Positions 19,904-30,605 of a stretch of DNA of 64,000 bases are shown piece by piece. The notes beneath the pieces are model-generated. The model was given only the letters and a program-made list of their open reading frames with translations, ran no database searches and was not told the DNA's origin. Every line of letters starts with the position of its first letter. Positions within the stretch are counted from its first letter, which is position 1. The stretch is from Brachycybe producta (lineage: Eukaryota; Arthropoda; Diplopoda; Playtdesmida; Andrognathidae): assembly GCA_036925085.1 (NCBI GenBank), contig JAUPFP010000003.1:3802501-3866500 (forward strand), written 5' to 3'. The translations under genes and the position numbers were made by a program.

Positions 19904-21220
19904 TTAACTCGTGATCCTGTTGATTTCCCATTTTAATCTAGCCTCTTGAGCATTTGCCAGACGTTCGACGTGATGGCTCAACTCTCGCAAAACTTCCATC
20001 AGTTCTTCGTGACGCTGAGCTTTTACGTCGTCTTTATTTGGACCCTCGTACGGCACTTCGCTCCCCTCGTACGGCACTTCGCTCGGTTGCATCTCGACTG
20101 CAAAGAAAAATTTGATCATTGAGACCAACGAACATATCTGAACGATTTTTTACGAACCGGTAGGTGAACCGGTACGTTCCCCAAACTCTTGAAAGTTATT
20201 CATGGAAGAATAGGAGCCTTCGCTGTAGCTTTCATCCGGTTCGCTCTTAATGATGACCTGCAAATGGGGGGTGGGGGTGGGGAATGAAAAAAGTATAATT
20301 TTCAAAATTATATTTAAAGGCTTTTTTTTATTTATAAAAGTAGCCATTTGCAAAATATGCAAATGAAAGAACTCTGCTTATGATTTATTTCAGAAATACC
20401 ATTAATAAGACACTGAAAGTGTTTTATAGACTAGAAGGGTAACTCAATCATTTAAAGCTATTTTCAGGTTTGATATCTTTCAAAATAAACGTTTTTATAG
20501 ACAAATAAAATGCTTATTTTGAAAGATATCACAAACGTGATAACACCTTTTAAGTGATTGAGTTACCCTTCTAGTTTATAAAACACTTTCAAGTTTCTCT
20601 TCATTTTGCATAAAACATAAAAAACCCTAAGTGATTCGAGCTTCTCTTCTAGTTTTTTAAAAAAAACCTTTCAAGTTTCTCGAAATTTTGTTTCTAAGAG
20701 GTGTTTACACTTTAAAACCACCTTAAATTATATTTTTTTTTAACTACAATTTATTTTGTAAGCTCCAGGCCGCCGGTCTTCGAACCACCGCAATGAGTAG
20801 CACCGCTCTAAACCATTTCACCTGTTCTGGCAAAACGTTCGCAGTTTGATTCTTGTTGAGCACCGTGAGCATTCTTTGAAGCGATCCCTCTCCTATGAGC
20901 GCCTCGACCCGCCGTTCCAAAGGAGACAGTGGTGATTCCGGCCTCTTCATACGTTTACACCCGTCGATGGCACCTCTCTTCAGAAGGATCGTCTTCTTCA
21001 TGTCTAATTTAAAAAACTTCCATTTGGTCATCACTTCTTTACCCGTACGGGAGACCGAACTGTCGGTAGCGGCGTTCACTTCTTCGGCAATACTCTCCCA
21101 TTCGCTTCTGTTCAAACGAGTATACTCTCCGAACAACTTGTCTCTTCGAGACTCGATACCGCGAACCAAAGCATCTAGTTCTTCTATGTGGAAGTTCGGT
21201 CTTCGATTTGTTCGGAACAT
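19904..21220 (-). CDS. Myb/SANT-like DNA-binding protein, tandem copy 4
   Basis: Predicted coding exons in gene order: 21220-20822, 20257-20158, 20097-19904; 230 residues plus stop. The architecture is that of copies 1-3: Myb/SANT-like domain with SEWESIAEEVN and KWKFFKLDMKK, IIKSEPDES, a GERTGSPT stretch in place of GEPTGSPT, two SEVPYEG repeats and the charged C-terminal helix. No disabling change was seen. It has the longest conserved upstream block of the four (21230-24165), so it or copy 1 may best preserve the ancestral promoter. Confidence 0.8.
20390..20700. repeat. Family A foldback in intron 1 of Myb/SANT copy 4
   Basis: Both arms are retained (AGACTAGAAGGGTAACTCAA near 20430 and its complement near 20565), followed by a partial second copy with an internal deletion compared with copy 1. 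Confidence 0.6.
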
Positions 21221-21229
21221 CTCTAGGCT

Positions 21230-23571
21230 TCTGAAAAACTATAATTAGACAATAAGTGAAATATACGTTAAAATACAAGCCATTGCATTGATTATTTCAA
21301 TGCACCCTTGTTGTACCTCAAATGACAGATAAATTACACCCAAAGAGAGTAAGAGAGTACTCTCTTTGTTACACCTTTTGCAGTATAAAAGCCTAGCAGA
21401 ACGAAAAAAGGCATATGTCACGTTGATGAAGACATGATCAGTTCTGCTTGTCGTCATATTTGAAGCCTATAATACTTATTTCCTATGTGGAAAAGCAGTG
21501 AGGGTGACCGAATATGGCGACTGATTCTTATTGATCCACTTGATAAACGTCATATTAGTTATCGTTAGGCATGAATTTGTTGCTTCATAAAAATGACGTC
21601 ATTATCGGAATGTAGTTTTTTCAAACGTTGCAAGAAAAGGTGTAATTGTGAGGTCACCTAGTGGTGTAAAAGAAGAACGGAGGCTCAAAAGAGCCGTATT
21701 TATTTTAATTATGGCTATCAGAAGACAATTGTGACGTCAGAGGGGTTAACGACAAATTTAGGATTTTGTTATTTCGTCTAGTTAAAATGGTAATAACAAA
21801 ATAATTTAAGAATCTCTTTGTTTAAAATGTTGAAAACGTTTCATGTCATCTTTTATCTACCGGACTAAATGACATAATTCTAGATTTTACGTCAACCCCT
21901 TTGACCCAAAGATTTTTTTGTTTACAATGAGGCAAGTATGTTTTATTTGCCTAAATGAAATGGCTGTTATGGGCCACGGTAGTTTTGTTTAACAGTTGAT
22001 TGCTAGCGCATTCTGGCGGAAATCATTTTAGGTACGAAAATTTGCCGCCGTCGATTTGTGTTTCCTACGTTTTACGTCGTTTTTTGGTGGTTTTAAGTAA
22101 TTTTTTTACAGTTTTAAGCGTTTTTAAGTGGATTCATTGTTTAACGATTGTCGTTAACTACAGAAAAAGTAATTTTAGTTGACATTTAGCGGCATTTAGC
22201 AGCTAATACGGTGTTGTGTAGTGGCGCCCTCTGATGACATTTTAGTACTTTTGCGCGGGAGAAAATAATGTTCGCGAAACGAGTGAAACCTGCGTTTTTC
22301 TCTCGATATGAATGCAATTAACGCGTTATATTTATTTCTGTTTTATTAATTTTAGAATAAAAAGTGTTCTGATGGTTTTAAAGCAACATTAAGGTAAGTT
22401 CGTAACAAAATGTTAGTATTACAATAATATTACTCCGATGTTTATGGCCCGAATTCAAGAAGGAAACTTGCCGCTTGAACGTCAACGAGAAAAGTTTTTA
22501 TCAAAGTTAATTTCTAAATTTAAACTTAGCAAAGGAGACGTATATGAAGCCCTATTGCATTATATTCTATATACCTGCCTGAAACATTAGCTTATTACGG
22601 TTTAAATTTAACGTTCATTTGCTAAGTTCCCTTCTTAGTTTTGGGCCTTTGTTATTACCCCTTTTTTTCTATAATCTTATTGGTTAAATATAAGGTTTGG
22701 GCGGAGCTTCGGAGTGGATTTAATGTATCCATAGCAACAAGTAGAGTCCATTCTTATTTGAATGAATAAACTGGGGGGAATGGAAGAAAGCACCGGAAGT
22801 TCACTTGGCATCGCATTGTACCGAGATATGCGTTCATTTCTATTGGCTGAAAGAAAAAAGGTGACGACAAAGGATATAATAACCTTTTCTTATTGGTTGA
22901 TATCATTAGAGGCGTTTTAGCAATCTTTTATTTCGCACATGCGCATTGTATCTAAGAGAGTACATGAAATGTATTATGGTTGTGTTGAGCAATAGATGGC
23001 GCTGTGAAATGTATGAAAATCAGGGAAAGTCTTCGAATGCTAAGTTATTAGTGGCGTATTTATGTGACGTCACTCTATATAGTTATATGAAATGTTTACG
23101 CTAAGGGAAAAAGTTTTTTTTATTGGTTGGTTTCTGTTGTGACGTTATTGTTTTTTTTTTTCGAAAAGGAATAATATCTTAATTTTATTGGTTGGCTATT
23201 GTTGTGACGTCATTAGTTGTTAATATAAACTGTGCGCGCGAACAGATTTTATCTGTTTTTATTGGTTGGTTTTTTTTGTCGATTTATTTGACGTCATAAT
23301 TTCAAACCAAAATGTTGGCGGGAAGAAATTGTACCTAATTTTCTTATTGGTTGGCTGTTATTGGTGACGTATATTAGTCGTGACGCATTTAAAGTGGCGA
23401 TAAAGGGGGACAACACAGAAGAAAAAAATCATTTAAGAGATTCACAAAAGATTCACCGATATTCACAACAGTGCGTTTGTCTGACATACTTTTTTTTTTT
23501 TTACTTTTTATCCGCGTTTTTACTTAACGTGAAATTATGGAAATTCATCAAAATCGCGAATAATAAATGTG
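21230..23571 (-). promoter_or_regulatory. Upstream block of Myb/SANT unit 4 with CCAAT/CRE array
   Basis: Homologous to the unit 1 block. It carries a CTCF-like core near 22223-22231, an E2F-like TTTTGCGCGGGA at 22249-22260, and, from about 22850 to 23375, at least five ATTGGTTG boxes interleaved with GTGACGTCA or close variants. One extra CCAAT/CRE pair (about 23150-23260) is absent from unit 1. A GGCGGGAAG E2F-like motif is near 23318. No protein recognised. Confidence 0.5.
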
Positions 23572-23680
23572 AAAACAGTGCGCCACCTAAGAGGAACGAC
23601 ACAGCAAAGGTGAATCTCGTACTGCACGAGTACGAGATTCACCTTTGCTGTGTCGTTCCTCTTGGGTGGCGCACTGTTTT
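23572..23680. repeat. 109-nt palindrome, unit 4
   Basis: Second copy of the long palindrome at 12345. The arms differ at one position (left arm ACCTAAGAG against CTCTTGGGT on the right). In a plus-strand RNA this would still pair as U-G. Loop GCACG is unchanged. Confidence 0.85.
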
Positions 23681-24165
23681 AATCAATTTTGGGCACCCAT
23701 TGAAAAACCTGTCTCTATTAAAAAAAATATCACCTGTAATAATCAGGTTTTGTTGTTTTTGAGGTTTTTTTTAACGGAACGTTATTGCTTACAAATATTA
23801 ACCCTTTTTTTTCTGCGCCTGAAATTGAAATAACATGATTTTTTTAGCGGCTTTGCTTTTGACCACAGTTAGAAGAAGAAAAAAAAAGGTGCATTCAATC
23901 ACCTGTTTCGATGATGTGTTTGCATATAATTTCCACATAAGGAGAAACCATAAAATATTATAAATATATCTTAAAGATTCTCTGATTGCTTCAAGCGGAG
24001 CAACTTAATAATATATATTATAAAAAAAACGCTTGCGGCGTAATTGATCCTTACGGACCAATCAGTGTAAAAAATGTGTACGTCATTATAGGACACGCCC
24101 CCTTTGATATATTTACACAAATTTTCACGTTTTAGTTTTCTTATTCTTCTTCTTCTTGTGTGGTG
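23681..24165. other. Distal conserved tail of Myb/SANT unit 4
   Basis: Matches 12454-12929 of unit 1 through TCTTATTCTTCTTCTT. After 24165 the sequence is unique, marking the outer edge of the duplicated array. Confidence 0.6.
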
Positions 24166-24330
24166 TTGCGCCTTCAAACGGTGTCTCTTTTTCCCGTGTC
24201 ACGTGCTCCGAGCGCGAGCGCACGCACTCGGCATTTGTCGTCGCGAGTTTGTCATGTGATGGGTTTGTCCAATGATGGCGTTTGTATATGTGTGTGACGT
24301 CATCTATCTGTCAAAAAATTACGATCGGTT
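24166..24330. promoter_or_regulatory. CpG-rich segment with E-box and CRE motifs
   Basis: This block is GC-richer than its flanks and dense in CpG (CCGAGCGCGAGCGCACGCAC). It holds TCACGTGC (E-box), TCCAATG (CCAAT) and GTGACGTCAT (CRE). It sits at the outer edge of the duplicated array, upstream of the minus-strand Myb/SANT genes and about 2.5 kb upstream of the first plus-strand LRR exon, so it could be a promoter in either direction. Confidence 0.4.
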
Positions 24331-24775
24331 CTCAATGAGTGGCTCGCGAGTCAAATTGTATAAAGTTTTAAAAAGTTAGGATTTTTGTTTGAGGGTGGGG
24401 TTTTTTTTTGTGGTGTTCTAAATAAAACACATACAGAAACCGTAATGTGATCTTTTACTCTTGTGAATCATATTTATACTTTTTGGATGGAGTTTTTTTT
24501 TTGGTGAAGTTTTCTATTTTATCTCTTGTGTAAAAGTTGTAAGAAGTTTTTTTTTTGTTGCGGTTTTTCGTGTTCTCTTAACTCTTCTTCGTTTTTTCTG
24601 GGACGTTGAACCGTTGAAAGAAGAAGTTTTGTTTCTACTTCTTCTTCTTGACGGTTTTTTTTTTTCTTCTTTCTAGCCGTTTTGTCTGCTTAACATGTTA
24701 AGATGTTTTTTATTAGAATATTATATTAGTCTGGAAAAAAGTTTTTTTTTTGTTTAAAAAAAGCGCGAATTTTAT
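24331..24775. other. T-rich stretch, no gene seen
   Basis: Runs of T interrupted by CTTCTTC. No repeat family or coding sequence recognised. Confidence 0.4.
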
Positions 24776-25023
24776 CCGCTTTAAGAAGCCGCTAGCCTCC
24801 AAGGTAAGGCTTTGGTTACGAACTTAAATCCAACTTCGGAACAGAACGGCAAATACAGAATAGTGACGTCAAATATGAAATCCCTCTCTTGCTGTGACGT
24901 CAAAATGGCGTCACAACAAGCGAGGGATTCATATAACACGGCGTTGGCTGTGACGTCATTTTGACGTCATTATTCAGTATTGTCGTTGTTGTTGGTTCTG
25001 AAGTTGGATCACACAGACGCGGC
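24776..25023. repeat. Dispersed repeat with TGACGTCA palindromes, copy 1
   Basis: Includes AAATCCCTCTCTTGCTGTGA, GACGTCAAAATGGCGTCACA and its partial complement TTGTTGTGACGCC. A second copy lies at 25500-25680, and the leader TTGGTTACGAACTTAAATC recurs at 25280. The two copies are separated by inserted MITEs. Confidence 0.6.
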
Positions 25024-25229
25024 ACAGGCAATTAGAAAACGGGATGAACAGAAGTTGGCTCCGCCCTTTTTATGACGAACGGCAACTTCTAATTGGTTGG
25101 TTATGTAGTTTGACGTCACATGCTCTGCCATTTTCAACGTCAAACCACACAACAAACCAATTAGAAGTTGCTGGTCGTCATAAAAAGGGCAGAGCCAACT
25201 TCTGTTTGTCCCGTTTTCTAATTGCCTGT
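25024..25229. mobile_element. Mutator-like MITE (family M), copy 1
   Basis: Terminal inverted repeats start ACAGGCAATTAG and contain AGAAGTTGGCTCCGCCC. Near the middle it has a second inverted pair around CAACTTCTAATTGG. Internal GTTTGACGTCACATG. No clear target duplication here. Confidence 0.85.
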
Positions 25230-25313
25230 CGTTTTAGGTATTCTTTCAATTAGCAGACACTAGCCTCTAAGCTATATCGTTGGTTACGAACTTAAATCTA
25301 AGTTCGGAACGAC

Positions 25314-25506
25314 ACAGGCATCTGTAGACAGCTTCACAATTTCTTTGGCTCCGCCCTTTTATGAGCGTCAGACCAAATGTCAACCATTTAGAAATTAAAA
25401 GGGTGGGGCATGTGACATCAGACCCAGTAACAAACCAATTAGAAATTAATGACACTCATAAAAAGGCGGAGCCAAAGAAATTCTGAAGCTGTCTATAGAT
25501 GCCTTT
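25314..25506. mobile_element. Family M variant with CATCTGTAGACAGCTTC ends
   Basis: Same layout and internal CTCCGCCCTTTTATGA block as family M but different termini (ACAGGCATCTGTAGACAGC, and its near complement at the right). A related copy is at 50672-50865. Confidence 0.7.
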
Positions 25507-25810
25507 TGGAACGAACGGCAATACAGAATAGTGACGTCAAATATCAAATCCCTCTCTTGCTGTGGCGTCAAAATGACGTCACAGCAAGCAAGGGATTCAT
25601 ATAACACGGCGTGTGACGTCATTAAATTCTGTATTGTCGTCGGTGGTCTGCCTTTAGAGTTGGAACACACAGACCCCTTTTTAGGTATTCTTTCGATTAG
25701 GAGAGTCGCTTAGCCTCTAAGCCGAGGCTGTGAAATTGTTAAGTTGTGCCTAAAGTGCGAAATAACTGTATAGTCTCCTGCATAGAGGCTAAGCGGCTGC
25801 TAATTGAGAG
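25500..25810. repeat. Dispersed repeat with TGACGTCA palindromes, copy 2, and AGCCTCTAAG motifs
   Basis: Repeats the 24840-24990 segment, then continues with GCTTAGCCTCTAAGC and, at 25781, the near complement GCATAGAGGCTAAGCGGC. These may be ends of a larger decayed element that spans 24776-25810. Confidence 0.5.
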
Positions 25811-26115
25811 AAATTTTCCCATTTTTCGACTTGTAAAATGTAGTCTAAGGTGGTTGCAATGTATTTTCTATGGAAAGACACAATGTGGTTGGGTTTTTTT
25901 TGCGACAATCCGACTTCATTTTGCAGCCGAAAAGTGGTTTGTGTTCCAAGTTCCTTAATTCCTTGACACATGGACCAATTTTGTATGGTTGAATTCAGCT
26001 GCAAAATGTTGTCGCAGGTGGCTGGACTGTGGTTGACATTGTATTGCTATTGAAAGTTGCCAGATCTTTGCACACGAGCAACACGCCAACTTCATTTTGT
26101 AGTCGAACTCGACCA
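25811..26115. other. Region with two degenerate tandem segments, no gene
   Basis: Two related stretches, each with AGGTGGTTGCAATGT or AGGTGGCTGGACTGTGG and TTCATTTTGCAG or TTCATTTTGTAG. They look like a diverged duplication. No coding evidence. Confidence 0.4.
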
Positions 26116-26124
26116 CTAAAAAGT

Positions 26125-26320
26125 ACAGGTAATTAGAAATCGGGACGAAGTTCAGTTGGCTCCGCCCTTTTTATGCGTAACGGCAACTTCTAATTGGTTT
26201 GTTGTGTGGTTCGACGTTGAAAATGGCGGAGCATGTGACGTCAGACTACATAACCAACCAATTAGAAGTTGCTGGTCGTCATAAGCCAACTGAAGTTCGT
26301 CCCGATTTCTAATTGTATGT
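26125..26320. mobile_element. Mutator-like MITE (family M), copy 2, with exact 9-bp duplication
   Basis: Flanked by an exact 9-bp direct repeat CTAAAAAGT (26116-26124 and 26321-26329). Termini ACAGGTAATTAG and its complement. The 9-bp target duplication is the hallmark of Mutator-like elements. A short internal deletion removes part of the right AAAAAGGGCGG block. Confidence 0.9.
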
Positions 26321-26412
26321 CTAAAAAGTAGTTCGTGTACTAAGGCACGTAAGCTCGTATATAGCTAGAGGCTTCTTCGATCTTTAAAAAATATCGATTT
26401 GATTCGATAAAT

Positions 26413-26497
26413 AATTTAACGAAATTTGCAAACTTTTATTTATTAATTTATTTATTATTTATAAAAATTCGTTAAAGTTTGCAAATTTCGTTAAATT
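26413..26497. repeat. 24-bp perfect inverted repeat
   Basis: Arms AATTTAACGAAATTTGCAAA... at 26413-26436 and the exact complement at 26474-26497, with an AT-rich 37-nt spacer. Could be a MITE remnant; not found elsewhere in the window. Confidence 0.6.
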
Positions 26498-26499
26498 CT

Positions 26500-26845
26500 T
26501 TCAAATTTAATGCCAATTAGCCTCTATGTACAAGCTTGCAGATAGGTTTTTCTATATATTGCGGCAACTCCACTGTCAGCGAGGCTAGCGTGCTCCTAAT
26601 TTTGAAAGAATGCCTCTCAAATTTCTAGCCTCTTATGCATTCTTTTAAAAAGACGCATTTCTATACATAGAAAATAAATAACATCAACAAAAAAGCGGAA
26701 ATATGTGGAGCAAAAATGTGAGTAAAGAGGGGATGAGGAGGATTTTTCCTCCGTCAAACAACGTTTTCTACTCTCAAGTGACATAATAACTTTTAACTGT
26801 GTTTTTCCTAATCCCTAACCACTGTGAGATATAATGAGATAATTA
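26500..26845. other. Region upstream of the first LRR exon
   Basis: AT-rich with AGCCTCTATG and GAGGCTAGCG fragments at its left. No promoter motif can be assigned; a TATAAAAG at 26869-26876 lies inside the open frame, not upstream of it. Confidence 0.3.
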
Positions 26846-27171
26846 ATGACTTTTAACTTTGACACATCTATAAAAGAAGCTCAGCTAAAAATGGTTAAGG
26901 AAGTGGTTAGGTGGTGGTTAGTGGTCAAGTGTCCAAATAGAAGAAGGAGGAGGAGAAAGTGGTGGTGGTCCACTCTGATATTTTACCTCCTCCTCTTCTT
27001 GTGTCTGATTTCGCGCGCGATGGTGGTGACCAACGCGACAACGTGTTCGGCCGCAGCGTGTCGCTGCATTCTTTTCGGCCGTTGGTTTCGTATGTCGTGT
27101 TCACGTCGTGGACTAGTGACAGTTCCGGATGCACCGATGACGTCAGCTGGTTCGCATCGTATATCCGAACT
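26846..27171 (+). CDS. N-terminal exon of an LRR protein (signal peptide + LRRNT), first
   Basis: Partial gene: first coding exon only. The frame from ATG 26846 (alternative ATG 26891) gives a basic stretch RRRRRRK, a hydrophobic segment STLIFYLLLFLCLI, then CSAAACRCILFGRWFRMSC, the cysteine spacing of a leucine-rich-repeat N-terminal cap (C-x4-C-x-C-x10-C), then SRRGLVTVPDAP and ending HRISEL. That last motif is the usual entry into the first repeat. The exon ends in phase 2 at a consensus donor GTAAGT (27172), where the frame would otherwise stop. LRRNT caps occur on secreted or membrane LRR proteins. The remaining exons were not recognised in the window. A second exon of the same design is at 57520-57779. 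The overlapping frame on the same strand (start 26959) also runs to the same donor and is the main alternative. Confidence 0.6.
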
Positions 27172-27835
27172 GTAAGTTCAGAAGAGACTAAATAATAAAT
27201 GTATTATTTCTATTATGGTATCGCGCTGTGAATAAGCTAATGATGGCATATGATTAAAGGGTTCAAATTTAATAAGGAAATTTGGCATTTTGAACCATCT
27301 GAGCAGGAGTCCAACTTAAAGTTACAGTGTGAACTGGATTTTTCCGGATTAAAAACCGGTCCTTAACTTCCTTAGAAATCGGGTTATTTTTGTATTTGAA
27401 AAGCATCATTAAGAAGAAATCGGAAGTGTTTTAGAAACTAGAAGGGCTTGCACAATCACTTAAGAATATTTTCCATGTTGATATCTTTCAAAATAAACTT
27501 TTTATCTCAGTTTTTTGAAAGCATTATGGTATTTTTTTTATAAATTTATTTCTATAAAAAGTTTATTTTAAAAGATATTCTTAAGAGATTCAGCTACCCT
27601 TCTAGTTTCTAAAAACATTTTCAAAGTTTCTCTTCATTTTGCTTCTTCTGAAAGACAAGAATAATCAAGAGTTTGAAAATCATGATAAAAATATTTCTCA
27701 AACTCCAAGGGGCCCTTGAAACCATACAGCACCAAGAGGCAGGGGCCCCACTGTATAAAAGGCAGGGGCCTCACGTACACGTACAAAATAGTGACACAAG
27801 GGAGGAGCATTTAAATACCCTTTAAGAAGCATCTT
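27172..27835. repeat. Intronic or intergenic DNA with a family A foldback
   Basis: After a unique 240 bp, a family A foldback runs from about 27425 to 27680 (GAAACTAGAAGGGC and its complement). It is followed by a short duplication (AGGCAGGGGCC) near 27740-27770. No gene seen. Confidence 0.5.
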
Positions 27836-27894
27836 GAGGTGACTGAATAGATATTTTTTTTGGTCTCCTAGTTTGTGGAAATTAGAGGTGACAT

Positions 27895-28697
27895 CACAAA
27901 ATTACTTTGAAAAATCTCCGCAAAGAGCGCTAGCATCGTTTTTCTATTGAGCCCCATAGACTCATTGTTAAAGAAGAAATGTTAATTTTTAAAATACAGC
28001 AGTCGTGGCGGCAATATGTTTATTTTTCATATTTAAAGTTGTCCAATTTTGATGGTTCAAAGTGCAATGTGCACCTCAAATATATGCTGATCGAGTGATA
28101 GAATGACAAAAAATTGGTAAGTGTGTTTCTATTTTTAAAAAGTATTTCAAAATCGCGTATTTCTAACTCTTTATGTTAATCTCCATTGAGTACGCGCTCG
28201 TAATCAAAAATACATCTAATAAAATGTTGACAAAAATACGTAAAAGTAATTTAAAAAAAAAAACAAGAAAAAAAAATCAGCACGGGCGCCAATGTGTTGG
28301 CTTCACTGTGGTTTAATTGTGTTTATTTTTAATTATTTTTACGTATTTTTACCAACATTTTAATGGATGTTTTTTTCATAAGAGACCGTACTCAATGGAG
28401 TTTAACATAAAGAGTTCAAAATTCGCCATTTTGAAATAAGTTTTTAAAAATTGAACCGCACTTTCCAATTTTTTGTCATTCTATAACTATATCAGCAGAT
28501 ATTTAAGGTGCACATTACACTTTGAACCATCAAAATTGGACAACTTTAAATATGAAAAATAAACACATTGCCGCCACAACTGCTGTGTATTTTAAAAAAT
28601 TAACGTTTTTTCTTTAACATCGGGGTCTATATGGGCTGAATAGAAAAACGATGCTAGCGCTCTTTGCGGAGATTTTTCAAAGTAATTTTGCAATGGT
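27895..28697. mobile_element. Large foldback element with ~300-bp arms
   Basis: The left arm (27895-28200) starts AAATTACTTTGAAAAATCTC and the right arm (28376-28697) is its complement with scattered differences; the central 175 bp are AT-rich. Both arms carry AAGAGCGCTAGCATCG near the ends and TTTGATGGTTCAAAGTG or its complement further in. No open frame. Only one copy in the window. Confidence 0.8.
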
Positions 28698-28699
28698 AA

Positions 28700-29108
28700 C
28701 CTCGTAAGAGATTCAGTTACTCTTCTATAGTTTCTATAAAACACTTTAGATTTTCTTATGAATGGACTGCTTTTAAAGACTTTCGAGCAAAATGTCGGCT
28801 TTATTCGTAGCGGTGTACCATAATGGAAGGAGGAGGAGGAGGGTTGATTGTAATAATGTTTACACCCATATTATATATATTTCTTCTCTGTTACATTCTA
28901 TGTTTTTATGAGGTTGCAAAACATATAATTAAGCAAGTAGTTACCTTATAACTTAACTACTTTTTTTGTGTGTGTTGCTCAAATTACATGTGTTTTTTTT
29001 TACAAACTTCTTTTTAAAGTTGGAGTATTGAGCACAGAATTTACCCTTAAGTTGAGGGGGGGGGGGTTGAGAGGAAGGAGGGTGAAATTGAGGGTGTAGG
29101 CTTATAGT
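28700..29108. other. Low-complexity DNA, no gene seen
   Basis: Contains a family A-like arm near 28710-28760, a GGAGGAGGAGG stretch and a run of ten G near 29057. Nothing coding. Confidence 0.4.
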
Positions 29109-29273
29109 AAAGCCTCGTTATCACGGTGGCGATAGTTCTATCGTGAGAGTAACTGTCGTGAAAGTTGTGATGGTTCACTCTCACGATAGCAACTGTCTAT
29201 ACATGTCTTGAAGTAACAACGTGACAGTGTGACGTCTACTTCACAGGATATCATTGAGTCAACAACAGTGTTG

Positions 29274-29307
<34 letters not shown>

Positions 29308-29957
29308 GAAGCCAAATTTCCCTACAAAGTGGATATTTCCCTACAATCGGTCACTCACCAACTATTAAGCCTCGTTTTCACGATAGTTACTGTCATAAGA
29401 GCAGCAACTATCGCGAGAACTATCATCGTGAAGACCACATGATAGTCACTATCACACTGTTGCGATATCAACTATCACAACTATCTCGTTTGACTAGATA
29501 GTTGATAGTACTGTCGCAATATAGTAATAGTTGCTGAGTGACCGCCGCTTTGTAGGGAAATATTCACTTTGTAGGGAAATTTGGCTTCTGGAGGGAGAGA
29601 GAGAGGCAACACTGTTGTTGACTCAAGGATATCTGTGAAGTAAGATGTCACACTGTCATATTACAACTATCACGGTTACTTCAACACATGTATAGACAGT
29701 TGCTATTGTGAGAGTGAACTTTCATGACAGCTACTCTCACGATAGAACTATCGCCACCGTGAAAACGAGGCTTTACTATATTGCGACAGTACTATTCAAC
29801 TATCTATAGTCAAACGAGATAGTTGTGATAGTGCTATCGCAACAGTGTGATAGTGACTATCACATGTGCGTCTTCACGATGATAGTTCTCTCGCGATAGT
29901 TGCTGCTCTCATGACAGCAACTATCGTGAAAACTATTATCGTTGAAAACGAGGCTTA
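29109..29957. mobile_element. Foldback element family F, copy 1
   Basis: Ends are AAGCCTCGTTATCACGGTGG and its complement ...AACGAGGCTT. The arms are nested: GATAGTTCTATCGTGAGAGT, CAACTATCACAACTATCTCG and the GCCAAATTTCCCTACAAAG block occur in both orientations. A CT run lies inside the left arm, with GA in the right. Related copies: 35878-36745, 37288-37727 and 37728-37945. Confidence 0.75.
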
Positions 29958-30401
29958 AGATATGAAAAAGGGGTGGGTTTTTTTTTTCTTTCTTCAAAAA
30001 TGGTTCCTCTAAAAGTGTTAGCCCTGGGCTTAATAACAACAGAAGAAGAAAAAAAAATGAAATTTTGGGGTGTGTTTTGTGTTAAAAAGGTTTTCCGTGA
30101 CTTTGCAATTTGGCGTTTTGGTTTTTTTTTTTGGTTGCTTTCTTCTTAAACATAAGGAGAAAAAGGAGAGAGAGAAAGAGAGAAAGAAAAAATTTCTCGT
30201 TCTTTTTCGAGTCTATTGGCCTCATCATTCACAAGTCAAACATATCAGAAGGACAAATTAAGCTTCTTCAACAACAAAAAAAAAACTACTTGCTTCATTT
30301 ATATCTAATTATATATTCAGAAGAAGAACGCAAGAGAGAGAGAGAGAGAGAGAGAGATTGAAAAAAAAAATTCATAAATCGGTTTTTTTAATCATTCAAT
30401 C

Positions 30402-30402
30402 C

Positions 30403-30445
<43 letters not shown>
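30402..30445 (+). repeat. (GAT)n microsatellite
   Basis: About fourteen GAT trinucleotides. No open frame context. Confidence 0.9.
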
Positions 30446-30446
<1 letters not shown>

Positions 30447-30605
30447 GAGAAACTTGAGATGTAACTTGACTTCTTGAGGCCTAGATCCCACATACGTCGA
30501 AAAAAAAAATGAACAATTCTAACAAGTAAATCGGTACAAGCTAGTGATATGTTCGGATAGCGATATGAATAGGAAGACTATCGCGATAGTCAAACCGTAG
30601 ATCAT

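Noticed and set aside
23361..23762. 133-aa plus-strand frame
   Set aside because: It runs through the palindrome and poly-T; the unit 1 homologue is broken, and there is no domain-like pattern.
25044..25253. Frames encoding NRSWLRPFYDERQLLIGWL-like peptides, repeated about ten times in the window
   Set aside because: They translate the family M MITE arms; recurrence follows the repeat, not a protein family.
26869..26876. TATAAAAG as the promoter of the first LRR exon
   Set aside because: It is only 15 bp before the second candidate ATG and downstream of the first, too close for a normal start site; probably chance.
26959..27171. Alternative frame beginning MVVVHSDILPPPL as the true exon
   Set aside because: It is open to the same donor but has no signal peptide or cysteine cap; the LRRNT frame explains more. 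Kept as an alternative only.
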